From assembly GCA_002726205.1 (NCBI GenBank), contig PBSL01000068.1, positions 1 to 64,000 of the forward strand: a DNA stretch of 64,000 nt. Reading direction: 5' to 3'. The position numbers and the translations under genes were made by a program. Below the pieces are notes generated by a model. That model was not told where the DNA came from. It saw only the letters and a list, made by a program, of their open reading frames with translations, and did not search any database. Numbering within the stretch: the first letter of the stretch is position 1; each line of letters opens with the position of its first letter. Below are positions 20,827 to 30,094 of this stretch, one piece after another. The DNA comes from Planctomycetaceae bacterium (GTDB lineage: Bacteria > Planctomycetota > Planctomycetia > Planctomycetales > Planctomycetaceae).

Positions 20827-22701
20827 ATGTGCGGACTCGCTGGTCTCCAACGGCTCGATCTCGATCGGGCCGAACAACTCGATGCCGGTACGATGGCCGG
20901 GTCGCTGGCTCATCGCGGGCCCGATGCGACCGGGTCGTGGAGGTGTCCCAGTGGGACCTTTGAACTGGGGTTTCGTCGACTGGCGATCCGCGACCTCGAT
21001 CCACGGGCGAACCAGCCGATGATCTCGGCCAGCGGCCGTACGGTGCTGGCATTCAACGGCGAGATCTACAACACCGAAGAACTGGTCGCCCGTTGCTGTC
21101 CCGGGGCAAGTCTGAGGACGACCAGCGACAGCGAGGTGCTGCTGGAGGCTTTCGAGCGGTGTGGGCCCGGTGTGCTGGAGTCGGTCAACGGCATGTTCGC
21201 CGCGGTGTTTTATTGCACCGAATCGCGAACCGCCTGGCTTGCTCGCGACGGGGTCGGCAAGAAGCCGCTTTACGTCTACCAGGGAACAGGTTACGTCGCG
21301 TTTGCCTCGGAACTTCGAGCCTTTGCCGGTTTGCCGCTGCAACCGGATCCGGATCGTGTGCCCTGCTTTCTGCACTTCGGCTACATCCCGGCCCCCGGGA
21401 CCTTTTACCGCCACGTCACCCAGTTGCGACCCGGCGAGAGGATCCAGTTGCGTGGTGGTCGGGTCGTGGCCAGGCATCGGTTCCATGACCCGCTCACCTG
21501 GTCGTGGGGTTCGCAATCGCGCGTCGATCCCGACCGGATCCAGGAGCTTGTCGACGACTCGGTCGCGCGTCGGACCGTCAGCGACGTTCCCGTGGGCACG
21601 TTTCTGTCGGGAGGAGTCGATTCGTCGTTGGTCGCCGCTTCGCTGGCGTCGTCGGGTCATGGCCGCCTGCCGTCGTTCACCGTGTCGTTTGATGAACCAC
21701 GCTTCAACGAGGGACCAGAGGCCGCCGCGGTGGCTGCCCAACTGGGCCTGCCGCACCGGGATATCCGCGTTCGGATCGATGAGCTGCCAGGATTGGTCGA
21801 TGACTACCTGGACTGCTACGAGCAACCCTACGCCGACACGTCGGGGTTGCCGACGATGCTGTTGTGCCGGGAAGTCCGACGGCACGTGCGAGTGGCGTTA
21901 TGCGGGGATGGTGGGGACGAGTGCTTTGGCGGCTATTCTCGCTACGGCTGGTTCCAGCGGGCCCTGGCCGCGGGGAAATGGCCGCGGGTGTTCCGCTCGG
22001 TCGCGGGCCGGTTGGCCCGTGGTTGCGACCGTCGACGCGGTGCCCGGATCGCCCGTTGGCTGGAAACGCGGGATCCGGCCGGGTTGTACGCCGAGATTCT
22101 GAGAGGATGGCACGCCACGTCGCTGGCCCAGTTGGTTCCCGGTGTTGCCGGGGCCGACGAGATTCCGGTGCAACTGGTTCGCGATGTCTTCGGACGCGTC
22201 GATGCCGATCCGCTTTCGCAGGCCGCCGCGTTTGACGTTGCCTACTACATCCCCGACGACCTGCAGGTGAAGGTCGACCGTGCCTCGATGCGATTCGGAC
22301 TGGAAGTCCGTTGCCCGTTGCTGGATCGCCGGGTGATGTCAGCCGGCGCGGAGTTGTCGACGTCGGTCCTCAGGGCCGGGGGTCCCAAGAGTGTGTTGCG
22401 GAACGTGCTGGCACGTCGCCTGCCCCGGAGGTTGTTCGAACGGCCCAAGTCAGGATTTGCCGTTCCCCTGGCGGCGTGGTTGGCCGGTCCGCTTCGCGAC
22501 CGCGTCGCTGATGCGTTGCGGGCGCGGGTCTTTCGGGAGTGTGGCTGGTTGGAGATGCGTACGGTGCAGGACGTCGGGCGGGCCTTCGTCGCGGGACGCA
22601 CCGAGCACGCCGGCGCGATCTGGAAGCTGTTCGTGTTGTCCGAGATGTTGCAGCGGGCCGCAGCGGGTTCGTCCCGGCAGCCGGCGAGGAGGGCCGCGTG
22701 A
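20827..22701 (+). CDS. asnB: Asparagine synthase-type glutamine amidotransferase (first copy)
   Basis: 624 residues. Mature N-terminus begins at Cys2 (MCGLAG), the glutaminase nucleophile. SLAHRGPDATGSW and FNGEIYNTEEL complete the class II amidotransferase domain. The synthetase domain has the ATP pyrophosphatase loop FLSGGVDSSLVAASLA (about 258-273) and CGDGGDECFGGYSRY. In polysaccharide loci such enzymes probably amidate uronic acids or related carboxylates rather than make asparagine; substrate is an inference. Start ATG 20827 immediately follows the flippase stop. Its stop overlaps the next GTG start. Confidence 0.9.
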   Translation: MCGLAGLQRLDLDRAEQLDAGTMAGSLAHRGPDATGSWRCPSGTFELGFRRLAIRDLDPRANQPMISASGRTVLAFNGEIYNTEELVARCCPGASLRTTSDSEVLLEAFERCGPGVLESVNGMFAAVFYCTESRTAWLARDGVGKKPLYVYQGTGYVAFASELRAFAGLPLQPDPDRVPCFLHFGYIPAPGTFYRHVTQLRPGERIQLRGGRVVARHRFHDPLTWSWGSQSRVDPDRIQELVDDSVARRTVSDVPVGTFLSGGVDSSLVAASLASSGHGRLPSFTVSFDEPRFNEGPEAAAVAAQLGLPHRDIRVRIDELPGLVDDYLDCYEQPYADTSGLPTMLLCREVRRHVRVALCGDGGDECFGGYSRYGWFQRALAAGKWPRVFRSVAGRLARGCDRRRGARIARWLETRDPAGLYAEILRGWHATSLAQLVPGVAGADEIPVQLVRDVFGRVDADPLSQAAAFDVAYYIPDDLQVKVDRASMRFGLEVRCPLLDRRVMSAGAELSTSVLRAGGPKSVLRNVLARRLPRRLFERPKSGFAVPLAAWLAGPLRDRVADALRARVFRECGWLEMRTVQDVGRAFVAGRTEHAGAIWKLFVLSEMLQRAAAGSSRQPARRAA

Positions 22702-23903
22702 ATTCCCCGTCGTCGGCCAACTCGCTGCAGAAATTCCTCGCGACCGCGGCGTTGTTCCTGCTGCCGTTTCCCGCTCTGAATTTTGGCATCAGCTTCACCG
22801 TCGCCGATGTCTTCCTGGTGGCGGCGGTTCTGCTCAACGGCCACCGGCTGGTCCAGTTGCAGGGATTCCAGATCCCGTTTCTGCTCGCATTGCCCCTGTT
22901 CGTCCTCTCGACCCTGTTCGACCCCGATGGGGGAATGATCCAGCTGATCCAGGTGTTCTACATCTGGGGCTTTGTCCTGCCGTTCGGGTGGGTTGCCTTT
23001 GTCGACTTGCCGATTCGCCGGATCGCCGTCGTCGTTCTGGCTTCGGCGGTGACCAATTCGCTGATCGCGATCGGGCAGGGGGCCGGCTACCTGCCCGAAC
23101 TGGGGAACCAGCACGTGATCGAGTTCAGCGGGGGCTTTTCGCGGGCGGCCGGGCTGTGCCTGAAATGCAACTCGCTGGTGATGAGCCTGACACCGTGCCT
23201 GTTGCTGATTCCCTGCCTGCTGAAATCCTCGACCCGCGTCGGGGTGATGCTGGTGCTGATTCTCGGTTTGCTGATGGCCGTGTCGAAGTCGATCATTTTC
23301 GCGGTACCGGGCCTGCTGTGGTGTCTCTGGCACGAACCCCGGCGTCGGCAGTTCGTGCTGTGGCTGGTCGTGCTCGGACTGTGCTGGACGATGGCCAGCG
23401 AGGGGACTGGCGGAGTGGCCGATCTCTGGCACCGCTTCAGCGACCTTGTCGCCAAGCGGATGGACCGGGTGGAGGACTCGATCGAACACCGGATCGCACT
23501 GATCGACGTTTCGATGAACTACGCGTCGGATGTCCTGCTGCTGGGATACGGTCCTGCCGGAGCCCATGCCCGCGTCTCGGAAATGACCAACAACACCGTG
23601 CACGTGTATTACCTGGGCGTGATCCTCGCCGGCGGTCTGCCGGCGGCGTCGTTGTGTTTCCTGGGAATGGGGATGGTTGTGCGTGGCTTGTGGAAACATC
23701 AACAGCAGCACACGGCTGCCTACGTGTTGGCTCACCTGCTGGGGCTGACGGTGATGACCTCGTTGCTGGTCAGCTTCCAGGCTCTGCCGGTCGTCGTCGG
23801 TGGTGCCATCCTGGCTCGAGTTTCGTTGACGGTTCCCGCGGGGCTTGTTCGTCCCGCGTGGTCCCCCCCGATGTCCTCCTTGACCTGGAGCACTCATCGA
23901 TGA
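22698..23903 (+). CDS. O-antigen polymerase-like integral membrane protein
   Basis: 401 residues, with about 10 hydrophobic helices from residue 12 onward. A periplasmic loop contains EHRIALIDVSMNYASDVLLL and GYGPAGAHARVSEMTNNTVH, which resembles the C-terminal loop of the Wzy/O-antigen ligase family. No stronger motif is visible. GTG at 22698 overlaps the amidotransferase stop (GTGA) and is preceded by GAGGAGGG, which decides this start over a longer frame. It is the second polymerase-like protein in the locus. Its stop overlaps the next ATG (ATGA). Confidence 0.75.
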   Translation: MNSPSSANSLQKFLATAALFLLPFPALNFGISFTVADVFLVAAVLLNGHRLVQLQGFQIPFLLALPLFVLSTLFDPDGGMIQLIQVFYIWGFVLPFGWVAFVDLPIRRIAVVVLASAVTNSLIAIGQGAGYLPELGNQHVIEFSGGFSRAAGLCLKCNSLVMSLTPCLLLIPCLLKSSTRVGVMLVLILGLLMAVSKSIIFAVPGLLWCLWHEPRRRQFVLWLVVLGLCWTMASEGTGGVADLWHRFSDLVAKRMDRVEDSIEHRIALIDVSMNYASDVLLLGYGPAGAHARVSEMTNNTVHVYYLGVILAGGLPAASLCFLGMGMVVRGLWKHQQQHTAAYVLAHLLGLTVMTSLLVSFQALPVVVGGAILARVSLTVPAGLVRPAWSPPMSSLTWSTHR

Positions 23904-25081
23904 CGGCCCGTCGTGTTCTGCACGTGATCAACAACCTGAATCTCGGCGGAGCCGAGATGATGTTGGTGCGATTGCTGGGCCGGCTTGATCGAACCCGCTG
24001 GAGTCCGCATGTCGTGTCGTTGATCGGCGGCGGACCGGCGGCCGAGCGACTCGAGTCGATCGGTGTCCCGGTGACCTTTCTCGGCATGCGACGTGGACTT
24101 CCCGGTCCCGTGAGCCTGGTGCGGCTGCTTCGTTCGGTTCACGCGAATTCGCCCGACCTGGTCCAGACCTGGCTGTATCACTCGGACCTGCTCGGCGGAT
24201 TGGCCACCCGGCTGGCTCGGCCCGGAGTGCCGTTGGTCTGGAACCTGAGGATGAACGGGCCGACGCCGGGACGAGACAAGTGGACCACGTGCTGGACGGC
24301 CCGCGCCAGTGCGATGCTGTCGCGATGGCTGCCCGAGCGGATCATCGTCAATTCGCAGGCCGGTTGCGATGTTCACCGGGGGCTGGGTTACGATGCCGGC
24401 CGCCTGGAGGTGATTCCCAACGGCTTCGACACCGATCGATTCGTTCCGTCGCTGGAGTCTCGCCTGGCGCTGCGGCGGGAACTTGGCGTTGCTGTCGATA
24501 CGCGGCTGATCGGCATGGCCGCGCGATGGGATCCACTCAAGGATTTCGAGACCGCCCTGTCGGCGGCGGCGGCGGTAATGGCACGACACGCCGACGTGCG
24601 CGTGGTGATGTGCGGAACCGGCGTTGCTCACGACAATGCCGAGTTGGTGAAACTGGCCGGGAAGTTCGGTTGTGACCAACGGCTGCATCTGCTGGGTCGC
24701 CGTGGCGACATGCCCGCCTGGCAGGCCGCGCTCGACGTGGCATTCCTGGCGTCTCATACCGAAGGCCTGCCCAACACCGTCGGTGAAGCGATGGCGTGCG
24801 GCGTACCCTGCGTCGTGACCGATGCCGGGGGATCGGCCCAGCTGGTGGGGGACGCCGGTCGAGTCGTTCCCGTGGGCGATGCCGGGCAGCTGGCCGGCGC
24901 GATCGACGAGCTGCTGCGGATGACGCCCGTGCAGCGGCAACGGATCGGCGACGCTGGGCGATGCCGGATCATCGAGGAGTTCAGCCTCGAGCGGATGGTG
25001 GAGCGTTTCGAACAGTCGTGGGAGAACGTCCTGGGCCTTCCGCCCCGGCAGGACCATCCGATCCTCGAGCAGGCCGCCTAG
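23900..25081 (+). CDS. Glycosyltransferase family 4 protein
   Basis: 393 residues with a GT-B fold. The N-domain begins RRVLHVINNLNLGGAEMMLV, the usual donor-loop motif of GT4. The C-domain has VIPNGFDTDRF (about 172-182) and the retaining-enzyme EX7E region SHTEGLPNTVGEAMACGVP. It transfers a sugar from a nucleotide donor to a lipid-linked acceptor in the cytosol; sugar identity is not readable. Translationally coupled at both ends of the operon (4-base ATGA at start, 2 bases to the next gene). Confidence 0.9.
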   Translation: MTARRVLHVINNLNLGGAEMMLVRLLGRLDRTRWSPHVVSLIGGGPAAERLESIGVPVTFLGMRRGLPGPVSLVRLLRSVHANSPDLVQTWLYHSDLLGGLATRLARPGVPLVWNLRMNGPTPGRDKWTTCWTARASAMLSRWLPERIIVNSQAGCDVHRGLGYDAGRLEVIPNGFDTDRFVPSLESRLALRRELGVAVDTRLIGMAARWDPLKDFETALSAAAAVMARHADVRVVMCGTGVAHDNAELVKLAGKFGCDQRLHLLGRRGDMPAWQAALDVAFLASHTEGLPNTVGEAMACGVPCVVTDAGGSAQLVGDAGRVVPVGDAGQLAGAIDELLRMTPVQRQRIGDAGRCRIIEEFSLERMVERFEQSWENVLGLPPRQDHPILEQAA

Positions 25082-25083
25082 CG

Positions 25084-26982
25084 ATGTGTGGAATTCTCGG
25101 AGCATGGACACGGCGACCACTCGGGCTCGAAACCCGTGACGAGGCGCTGCAACAGATCCAGCACCGTGGTCCGGACGACGAAGGCCGGTTCAGCCAGGGG
25201 GGAGTGTTTCTGGGGATGAGGCGGCTGGCCGTCGTTGACCTGGAGAGTGGTCGCCAGCCACTGTTCAACGAACGGCGAACCTGTGCGGTGGTGATGAACG
25301 GCGAGATCTACAACTACCGCGAGCTGGCCGGGACATTGCGAAAAGCCGGACACCGGCTCTCGACGGCGTCGGACACCGAGGTGGCCGTGCACCTCTACGA
25401 AGATCACGGCGAGTCATTCTGTAATCGGCTCAACGGCATGTTCTCGCTGGCGATCTGGGATGGGTTAGCACGGCGGCTGATCCTGGCGCGGGATCGGTTC
25501 GGCAAGAAACCGCTCTACTATGCCAGGACCCCCGGGGGCGGACTCGTCTTTGCCTCGGAGCTGAAAGCGCTCAGGCCGCTGCTCGAGGCGGCCGGCGGTC
25601 ACTGGGAATTGCGGCCGCAGGGGATCGCCGACTACCTGTCGCTGGGTTGCGTACCACAGCCGGAGACGGTGTTTCGAGGAGTCGAAGCGTTGCCGCCTGG
25701 TTGCACGCTGACCTTCGACGGTCAGAAAACCCGGGTGCGGTCTTACTGGTCGCTGCCCTATACCGGCAAGCAGCGGATGAGCTACCCGGCAGCGCTCGAG
25801 AGAACTCGCGAGCTGGTGGCCGAAGCAGTTCGCAGTCGGTTGCACGCGGATGTGCCCCTTGGCGTTTTCCTCTCCGGCGGTGTCGACTCGTCGGTCATCG
25901 CCTGCGAGGCGGCCAAGCTGGCCGGGTCCGACCTGCAGACTTTCACCGTGGCGGTTGATGATCCCCGGTTCGACGAGTCCGACGTGGCCGCCCGTACCGC
26001 CGGGCAACTGGGGACCAGGCACACGGTGTTGCCGCTGGATGTCGCGCCGCGCGAGACGTTGCTCGAACTGGTGCGGCACTACGACCAGCCGTTTGCCGAT
26101 CCCAGCGCCATTCCCAGCCTCGCGATCTCGCGGCTGGCCAGGCAGCATGTCACCGTCGTACTCAACGGCGACGGTGGAGACGAGATTTTTGCGGGATATC
26201 GTCGGCACCTCGCGGCTCACCTGGCCGGTTTTCTCGGCTGGTTGCCCGGCTGGTCGGCCCGGGCGGGGGCGTCGCTGCTGGGCCGGTTCTCGCGCAGCCG
26301 ACGCAGCGGGGCGGGGTTTGCCGCGAGGATGTGTCGCGGGTTGAGCCTGGAAGCTCCGGAGCGGTACCTGGCCTGGACGACCGACAGGCTTCGCGAAGTC
26401 GACAAGCGGCAATACTGGCTGGGGCCGTCGGTCCGGTCGACCGAAGAGTGGCTCAAAAGCGTTCAGCCCGCGGGTCTTGGAGCACTCGACACGCAGACGG
26501 CCACCGACATTCGTGTCAACCTGCTCAGCGGGCTGCTGGTGAAAATGGACATGGCCACGATGGCTCATTCGCTCGAGGGACGGTCGCCGCTGCTCGATCA
26601 CCGAGTGGCCGAGTTTGTTGCCTTGTTGCCACCGGGTTTTCGGCTGAGAGGCGGGCGATTGAAGAGCCTGTTGCGAGATGGCTGGAGAGACGAGCTGTCG
26701 TCGGAAGTGATTGGCGGCAAGAAGCGGGGATTCGAGATCCCGCTGGATCGCTGGTTGGCCGGTGACTTGAACGAGTTACTGATGGACACGCTGGGCAGTC
26801 CCACGGCCCGTTTGCGAGAATTTCTCGACGGGCGATTTCTCGATCGACTGCTGGCGCAGAAAACGTTGGCCGAGCGAAACTGGCCGACGCTGGTCTACTC
26901 GCTGCTGGTGCTCGAACTGTGGTTGCAGACGGCCGCGTTCACGGAACGGCCGGTGATTTCAGGCACCGTGATCGCTGCCTGA
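25084..26982 (+). CDS. asnB: Asparagine synthase-type glutamine amidotransferase (second copy)
   Basis: 632 residues. MCGILGAWTRR places the Cys2 nucleophile. IQHRGPDDEGRF and MNGEIYNYRELAG follow. The synthetase domain has FLSGGVDSSVIACEAA (about 260-275) and NGDGGDEIFAGYRRH. It shares architecture with the copy at 20827 but differs throughout, so they are divergent paralogues, not a recent duplication. This one looks closer to the amidotransferases typical of exosortase-type polysaccharide loci (inference). The stop codon lies in the stem of the hairpin at 26974. Confidence 0.92.
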   Translation: MCGILGAWTRRPLGLETRDEALQQIQHRGPDDEGRFSQGGVFLGMRRLAVVDLESGRQPLFNERRTCAVVMNGEIYNYRELAGTLRKAGHRLSTASDTEVAVHLYEDHGESFCNRLNGMFSLAIWDGLARRLILARDRFGKKPLYYARTPGGGLVFASELKALRPLLEAAGGHWELRPQGIADYLSLGCVPQPETVFRGVEALPPGCTLTFDGQKTRVRSYWSLPYTGKQRMSYPAALERTRELVAEAVRSRLHADVPLGVFLSGGVDSSVIACEAAKLAGSDLQTFTVAVDDPRFDESDVAARTAGQLGTRHTVLPLDVAPRETLLELVRHYDQPFADPSAIPSLAISRLARQHVTVVLNGDGGDEIFAGYRRHLAAHLAGFLGWLPGWSARAGASLLGRFSRSRRSGAGFAARMCRGLSLEAPERYLAWTTDRLREVDKRQYWLGPSVRSTEEWLKSVQPAGLGALDTQTATDIRVNLLSGLLVKMDMATMAHSLEGRSPLLDHRVAEFVALLPPGFRLRGGRLKSLLRDGWRDELSSEVIGGKKRGFEIPLDRWLAGDLNELLMDTLGSPTARLREFLDGRFLDRLLAQKTLAERNWPTLVYSLLVLELWLQTAAFTERPVISGTVIAA

Positions 26983-27008
26983 AAACTCGCCAGGCGGGTT
27001 CAGGCAGC
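26974..27008. terminator. Perfect hairpin between convergent genes spanning both stop codons
   Basis: GCTGCCTGAA (26974-26983) pairs perfectly with TTCAGGCAGC (26999-27008). The 15-base loop contains a further CGC-CAG-GCG mini-stem. The left arm contains the TGA of the plus-strand amidotransferase and the right arm the TGA of the minus-strand glycosyltransferase. Symmetry and position indicate a bidirectional terminator. There is no long U-tract. Confidence 0.65.
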
Positions 27009-28205
27009 TCGCCGGCGTTCGAACCCGACCGGTTCGGCGGTTCCCAGCACGCGGTGGTAGATGTCGGCATAAGCCGCCGCCACCGTTTCCAGGTGGAATG
27101 TCTTCTCGACCAGGATCCGGCTGGCTCGGCCCATGTCGCGGCAACGGGTCGGATCATCGAGCAGTTCCAGGACGGCCGTTGCCAGTTGCGGCCCGTTCCT
27201 GGCCGGCACCAGCAGGCCGTTGACACCGTCGGTAACAACCTCGCGGCAACCGGGCATGTCGGTCGTGATCAGCGGCAGGCCCAGGGCCGCACCTTCGAGC
27301 AGCACGCGAGGAATGCCCTCGCGGAAGTAGCTGGGCAAGACCAGCAGGTCGCTGATCGCCATCAGGTCAGCCACGTCGTCACGCCAGCCCAGGAACCGTA
27401 CGTCAGGACAATCGCGGACCCGTTCGATCGGGAAGATCGCCGGACCCTCGCGGACCTCCGGACCGACCAGCAGGAAAGTGACTTCGGGCCGAACCCGCCG
27501 GACCGCGGTGGCCGCCTCGAGGAACTCGCCGACACCCTTGGGCCGGATCAACCGCGCCGCCATCATCACGACCGGTGCTTGCCCGTCGAGTTGCAGCTCG
27601 CGACGGAGGCCCGACAGGACAGTCGAAGATCCCTGTCGGGCTCGAACGGCTTCCACGTCGATTCCCGACCCAAGCACCACCGTGTCGCGGCCGGGGAACG
27701 ACATCCGGTGATGCCGGAAATACTCGCGGTCGTTGGGATTCTGGAAGACGGTGAAGTCACAGTGCCGCTCGGACTTCCGCTGGAGTTGACGATAGACGAG
27801 CCGCAATGACAGCGCCAGGGGAGACGATGAGCTGAACAGTGCCCCGAGACCGGTGATCGTGCGGATGCAACCGGCGACCCCGGTGCGACGTGCGGCCGGG
27901 GGCACCAGCAGTGTCGGCTTGGTGTTGACGCAGTGGACCAGGTCGGGGCGGTGCTGGAGAAACAGCCGTTGGAGAGCCTGGCTGGCCCGGAAATCAGCCA
28001 GTGGATTCAGGGCCCGCCGCAGTGGGAAGCGGTGATAGCAAAATCCCGCTGCGGCGAACGCATCGGTGGCGCCGGGGCCAACGGCAGCCATTTCGAAGCC
28101 ACGTTGTTCGAGCAACCTCATCAGCGGAATCCGCAGCTGCAGTCCGCCGCCGCCGATGATCCACGCGCGTGGCCGACGCTCTCCAGCGAAAGTCCTCGCC
28201 TCCAT
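27000..28205 (-). CDS. Glycosyltransferase family 4 protein (PglA-like), inverted in the locus
   Basis: 401 residues, GT-B fold. The N-terminus RAWIIGGGGLQLRIPLMRLL, then LVHCVNTKPTLLVPPAA, TITGLGALF and DFTVFQNPNDREYFR resemble the PglA/Wbp group that adds the second sugar onto undecaprenyl-PP-linked diamino or acetamido sugars. The C-domain has LGSGIDVEAVRA and the EX7E region REGIPRVLLEGAALGLP. It is the only minus-strand gene between 18426 and 33012 and diverges from the sulfotransferase at 28464. Specificity is inferred from resemblance only. Confidence 0.87.
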   Translation of the reverse strand: MEARTFAGERRPRAWIIGGGGLQLRIPLMRLLEQRGFEMAAVGPGATDAFAAAGFCYHRFPLRRALNPLADFRASQALQRLFLQHRPDLVHCVNTKPTLLVPPAARRTGVAGCIRTITGLGALFSSSSPLALSLRLVYRQLQRKSERHCDFTVFQNPNDREYFRHHRMSFPGRDTVVLGSGIDVEAVRARQGSSTVLSGLRRELQLDGQAPVVMMAARLIRPKGVGEFLEAATAVRRVRPEVTFLLVGPEVREGPAIFPIERVRDCPDVRFLGWRDDVADLMAISDLLVLPSYFREGIPRVLLEGAALGLPLITTDMPGCREVVTDGVNGLLVPARNGPQLATAVLELLDDPTRCRDMGRASRILVEKTFHLETVAAAYADIYHRVLGTAEPVGFERRRAA

Positions 28206-28301
28206 CGCCGTCAGCTCCTGCCATGATCGCGAGGCCGGATCGGATCCGGGTCGACCGGTCCAGATCGGCCCGCGGGATCCTAGTGGCCGCTGTCGGCATC
28301 G

Positions 28302-28354
28302 ACAAGATCAATGCTCCGGCCCGAACCGACCTGCGTCACGCACGTTGATCTTGT
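28302..28354. repeat. 10-bp inverted repeat overlapping a promoter -35 element
   Basis: ACAAGATCAA (28302-28311) and TTGATCTTGT (28345-28354) are perfect inverted copies 33 bases apart in the 258-bp divergent region. The right arm covers the candidate -35 of the sulfotransferase promoter. It could be a pair of regulator half-sites or an extended hairpin. Confidence 0.5.
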
Positions 28355-28380
28355 TCCGTTTCCGAACCGGTCCATATAAT
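28351..28380 (+). promoter_or_regulatory. Candidate promoter for the sulfotransferase-to-glycosyltransferase unit
   Basis: TTGTTC at 28351-28356 is followed after 18 bases by a perfect TATAAT at 28375-28380. Transcription would start near 28387, about 75 bases before the ATG at 28464. The perfect -10 is unusual in this GC-rich window and makes this the best promoter candidate I see. Confidence 0.55.
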
Positions 28381-28463
28381 CCCGCGCCTTTCATCCTTCG
28401 TGAACCGAGTGTCCTGTGGGGAACCGGTTGCAGCCGGGGACGACGGACACGGGAACCGAGCTC

Positions 28464-29357
28464 ATGGCCGACGCGTATCAACCAGTCATCATCATCGGTG
28501 CCGCGCGATCGGGAACCAACATGCTGCGGGACGTGCTGACCAGCCTTCCCGGTGTCGGGACCTGGCCATGCGACGAGATCAATTACATCTGGCGGCATCG
28601 TAACGCCCGCAATCCTCTTGACGAGTTTCAGCCCGAACAGGCCACCGATCCCGTTCGGCGGTTCATTCGACGCGAGTTCGACCGGATCGCGCATCGGCGG
28701 GGTCTTGATGCCGTTGTCGAGAAGACCTGTGCCAATTCGCTGCGAGTGGGGTTTGTCGATCGGGTGCTCCCCGATGCCCGCTACCTGTTCCTGGGCCGTG
28801 ACGGGGTTGACGTGGTGGCGTCGGCCATGAAGTGCTGGACCAACCCCATCGAGATCGGCTACATCCTTCGCAAGGCCCGCTTCGTTCCCTGGAGCGACGT
28901 GCCGTATTACGGGGCCCGCTACCTGGCGAACCGTGTTTATCACCTGGTCTCGGGGAAAAAACGACTCGCCTCGTGGGGTCCTCGATTCGAGGGCATGCAG
29001 CAGGTCCTGGCCGAACGTTCGTTGGCCGAGATCTGTGCCGCGCAGTGGGCTCGAAGCGTCGAACTGGCCACGCGGGCACTGGCGGAGATCGACACCGGCA
29101 GGGTGTTCTCGCTGCAGTACGAACAATTCGTCGAATCGCCGGGAGAACACGTCCGGCGGATCGTTGACTTCCTCGGGATCGAGGTGGCCTCGTCGGCAAT
29201 CGATCCGGCCGTCGCCGGCGTGAGTCGCCAAAGTGTGGGGAAAGGACGCCGCCAGCTCGACGAGAGGACACTCGCTTCGATCATGCCGATCCTGCAACCG
29301 GTTCTCCAGCGGTCGATGATCGAACCCGAGGACAGGTCGCGGAAAGTTGCCGCCTAG
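28464..29357 (+). CDS. PAPS-dependent sulfotransferase (first copy)
   Basis: 297 residues. VIIIGAARSGTNMLRDVL (about 8-25) is the 5'-phosphosulfate binding P-loop-like motif. YLFLGRDGVDVVASAMKCW (about 110-128) is the 3'-phosphate binding segment with the conserved Arg. Sequence resembles family 3 sulfotransferases acting on glycans. ATG 28464 chosen because it places the first beta strand 8 residues in; GTG 28416 would add 16 residues. Context suggests sulfation of the exported polysaccharide or its precursor. Confidence 0.85.
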   Translation: MADAYQPVIIIGAARSGTNMLRDVLTSLPGVGTWPCDEINYIWRHRNARNPLDEFQPEQATDPVRRFIRREFDRIAHRRGLDAVVEKTCANSLRVGFVDRVLPDARYLFLGRDGVDVVASAMKCWTNPIEIGYILRKARFVPWSDVPYYGARYLANRVYHLVSGKKRLASWGPRFEGMQQVLAERSLAEICAAQWARSVELATRALAEIDTGRVFSLQYEQFVESPGEHVRRIVDFLGIEVASSAIDPAVAGVSRQSVGKGRRQLDERTLASIMPILQPVLQRSMIEPEDRSRKVAA

Positions 29358-29364
29358 AACACCG

Positions 29365-30018
29365 ATGGTCATGCCGTTCATCAGACGATCCGCCAAGACG
29401 CTGTTCGACCACGCACTGGCGCTGGGGCTTGTGCTGGCGAGTGGGCCGTTGTTCCTGGCGGCGATCGTCATCATCAAGTTGTTTTCGCGAGGCCCGCTGC
29501 TCTATGTGCAGGATCGCGTCGGTTTCAACGGGCACACGTTCCGGATCTTCAAGTTCCGCACGATGACCGTCGACACCGCCACCACCGGTTCGGGATCTGT
29601 GACGGTCCACCACGATCCCCGGATCTTCTTCGGAGCCGGATTGTTACGCAGGACCAAGATCGATGAACTTCCCCAGTTGTTCAACGTCCTCAACGGGACG
29701 ATGTCACTGGTCGGTCCACGTCCGACCGTCGACGAGGACTATCAGCGCATGAACGACGAGCAGCGTCGGCGATTTTCAGTCAAGCCGGGGCTGACCGGTT
29801 TGGCGCAGGTGAGCGGCAATACCTCGCTGTCGTGGCCCGAACGGATTGCACTCGACTGCCACTACGTCGACCAGCAGAGTACCTGGCTGGATTTCCGCAT
29901 TCTCTGCAAGACCGTGTTCCTGCTCGTCACCGTCCAGGCCGATTCCCACCCGCCGACCGCCGACGAGTGGTCCGGGAACGATGACCCGGAGATGAAACCA
30001 ATGCGGCCTGCCGCGTGA
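29365..30018 (+). CDS. Initiating undecaprenyl-phosphate sugar-1-phosphate transferase (PglC/WcaJ-type)
   Basis: 217 residues, the minimal monotopic phosphoglycosyltransferase. One re-entrant hydrophobic helix (about 14-34) precedes LYVQDRVGFNGHTFRIFKFR and the catalytic Asp-Glu dyad in RTKIDELPQLFNVL. MSLVGPRPTVDEDY and SVKPGLTGLAQVSGN are family hallmarks. It attaches the first sugar phosphate to undecaprenyl phosphate on the inner-membrane face, starting the repeat unit. Start at ATG 29365 or 29371 (adjacent in-frame ATGs). Confidence 0.93.
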   Translation: MVMPFIRRSAKTLFDHALALGLVLASGPLFLAAIVIIKLFSRGPLLYVQDRVGFNGHTFRIFKFRTMTVDTATTGSGSVTVHHDPRIFFGAGLLRRTKIDELPQLFNVLNGTMSLVGPRPTVDEDYQRMNDEQRRRFSVKPGLTGLAQVSGNTSLSWPERIALDCHYVDQQSTWLDFRILCKTVFLLVTVQADSHPPTADEWSGNDDPEMKPMRPAA

Positions 30019-30094
30019 GCTGTCGGTAGACTGTCTGTCCCTAATCGAAACCCCAACCCGAGCCCCGCCCATCGAAACATCCCGGCCGAGAATC

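Noticed and set aside
22245-23897. 550-residue minus-strand ORF across asnB and the polymerase-like gene
   Set aside because: Gln/His/Arg-rich composition typical of shadows; both plus-strand genes are well supported.
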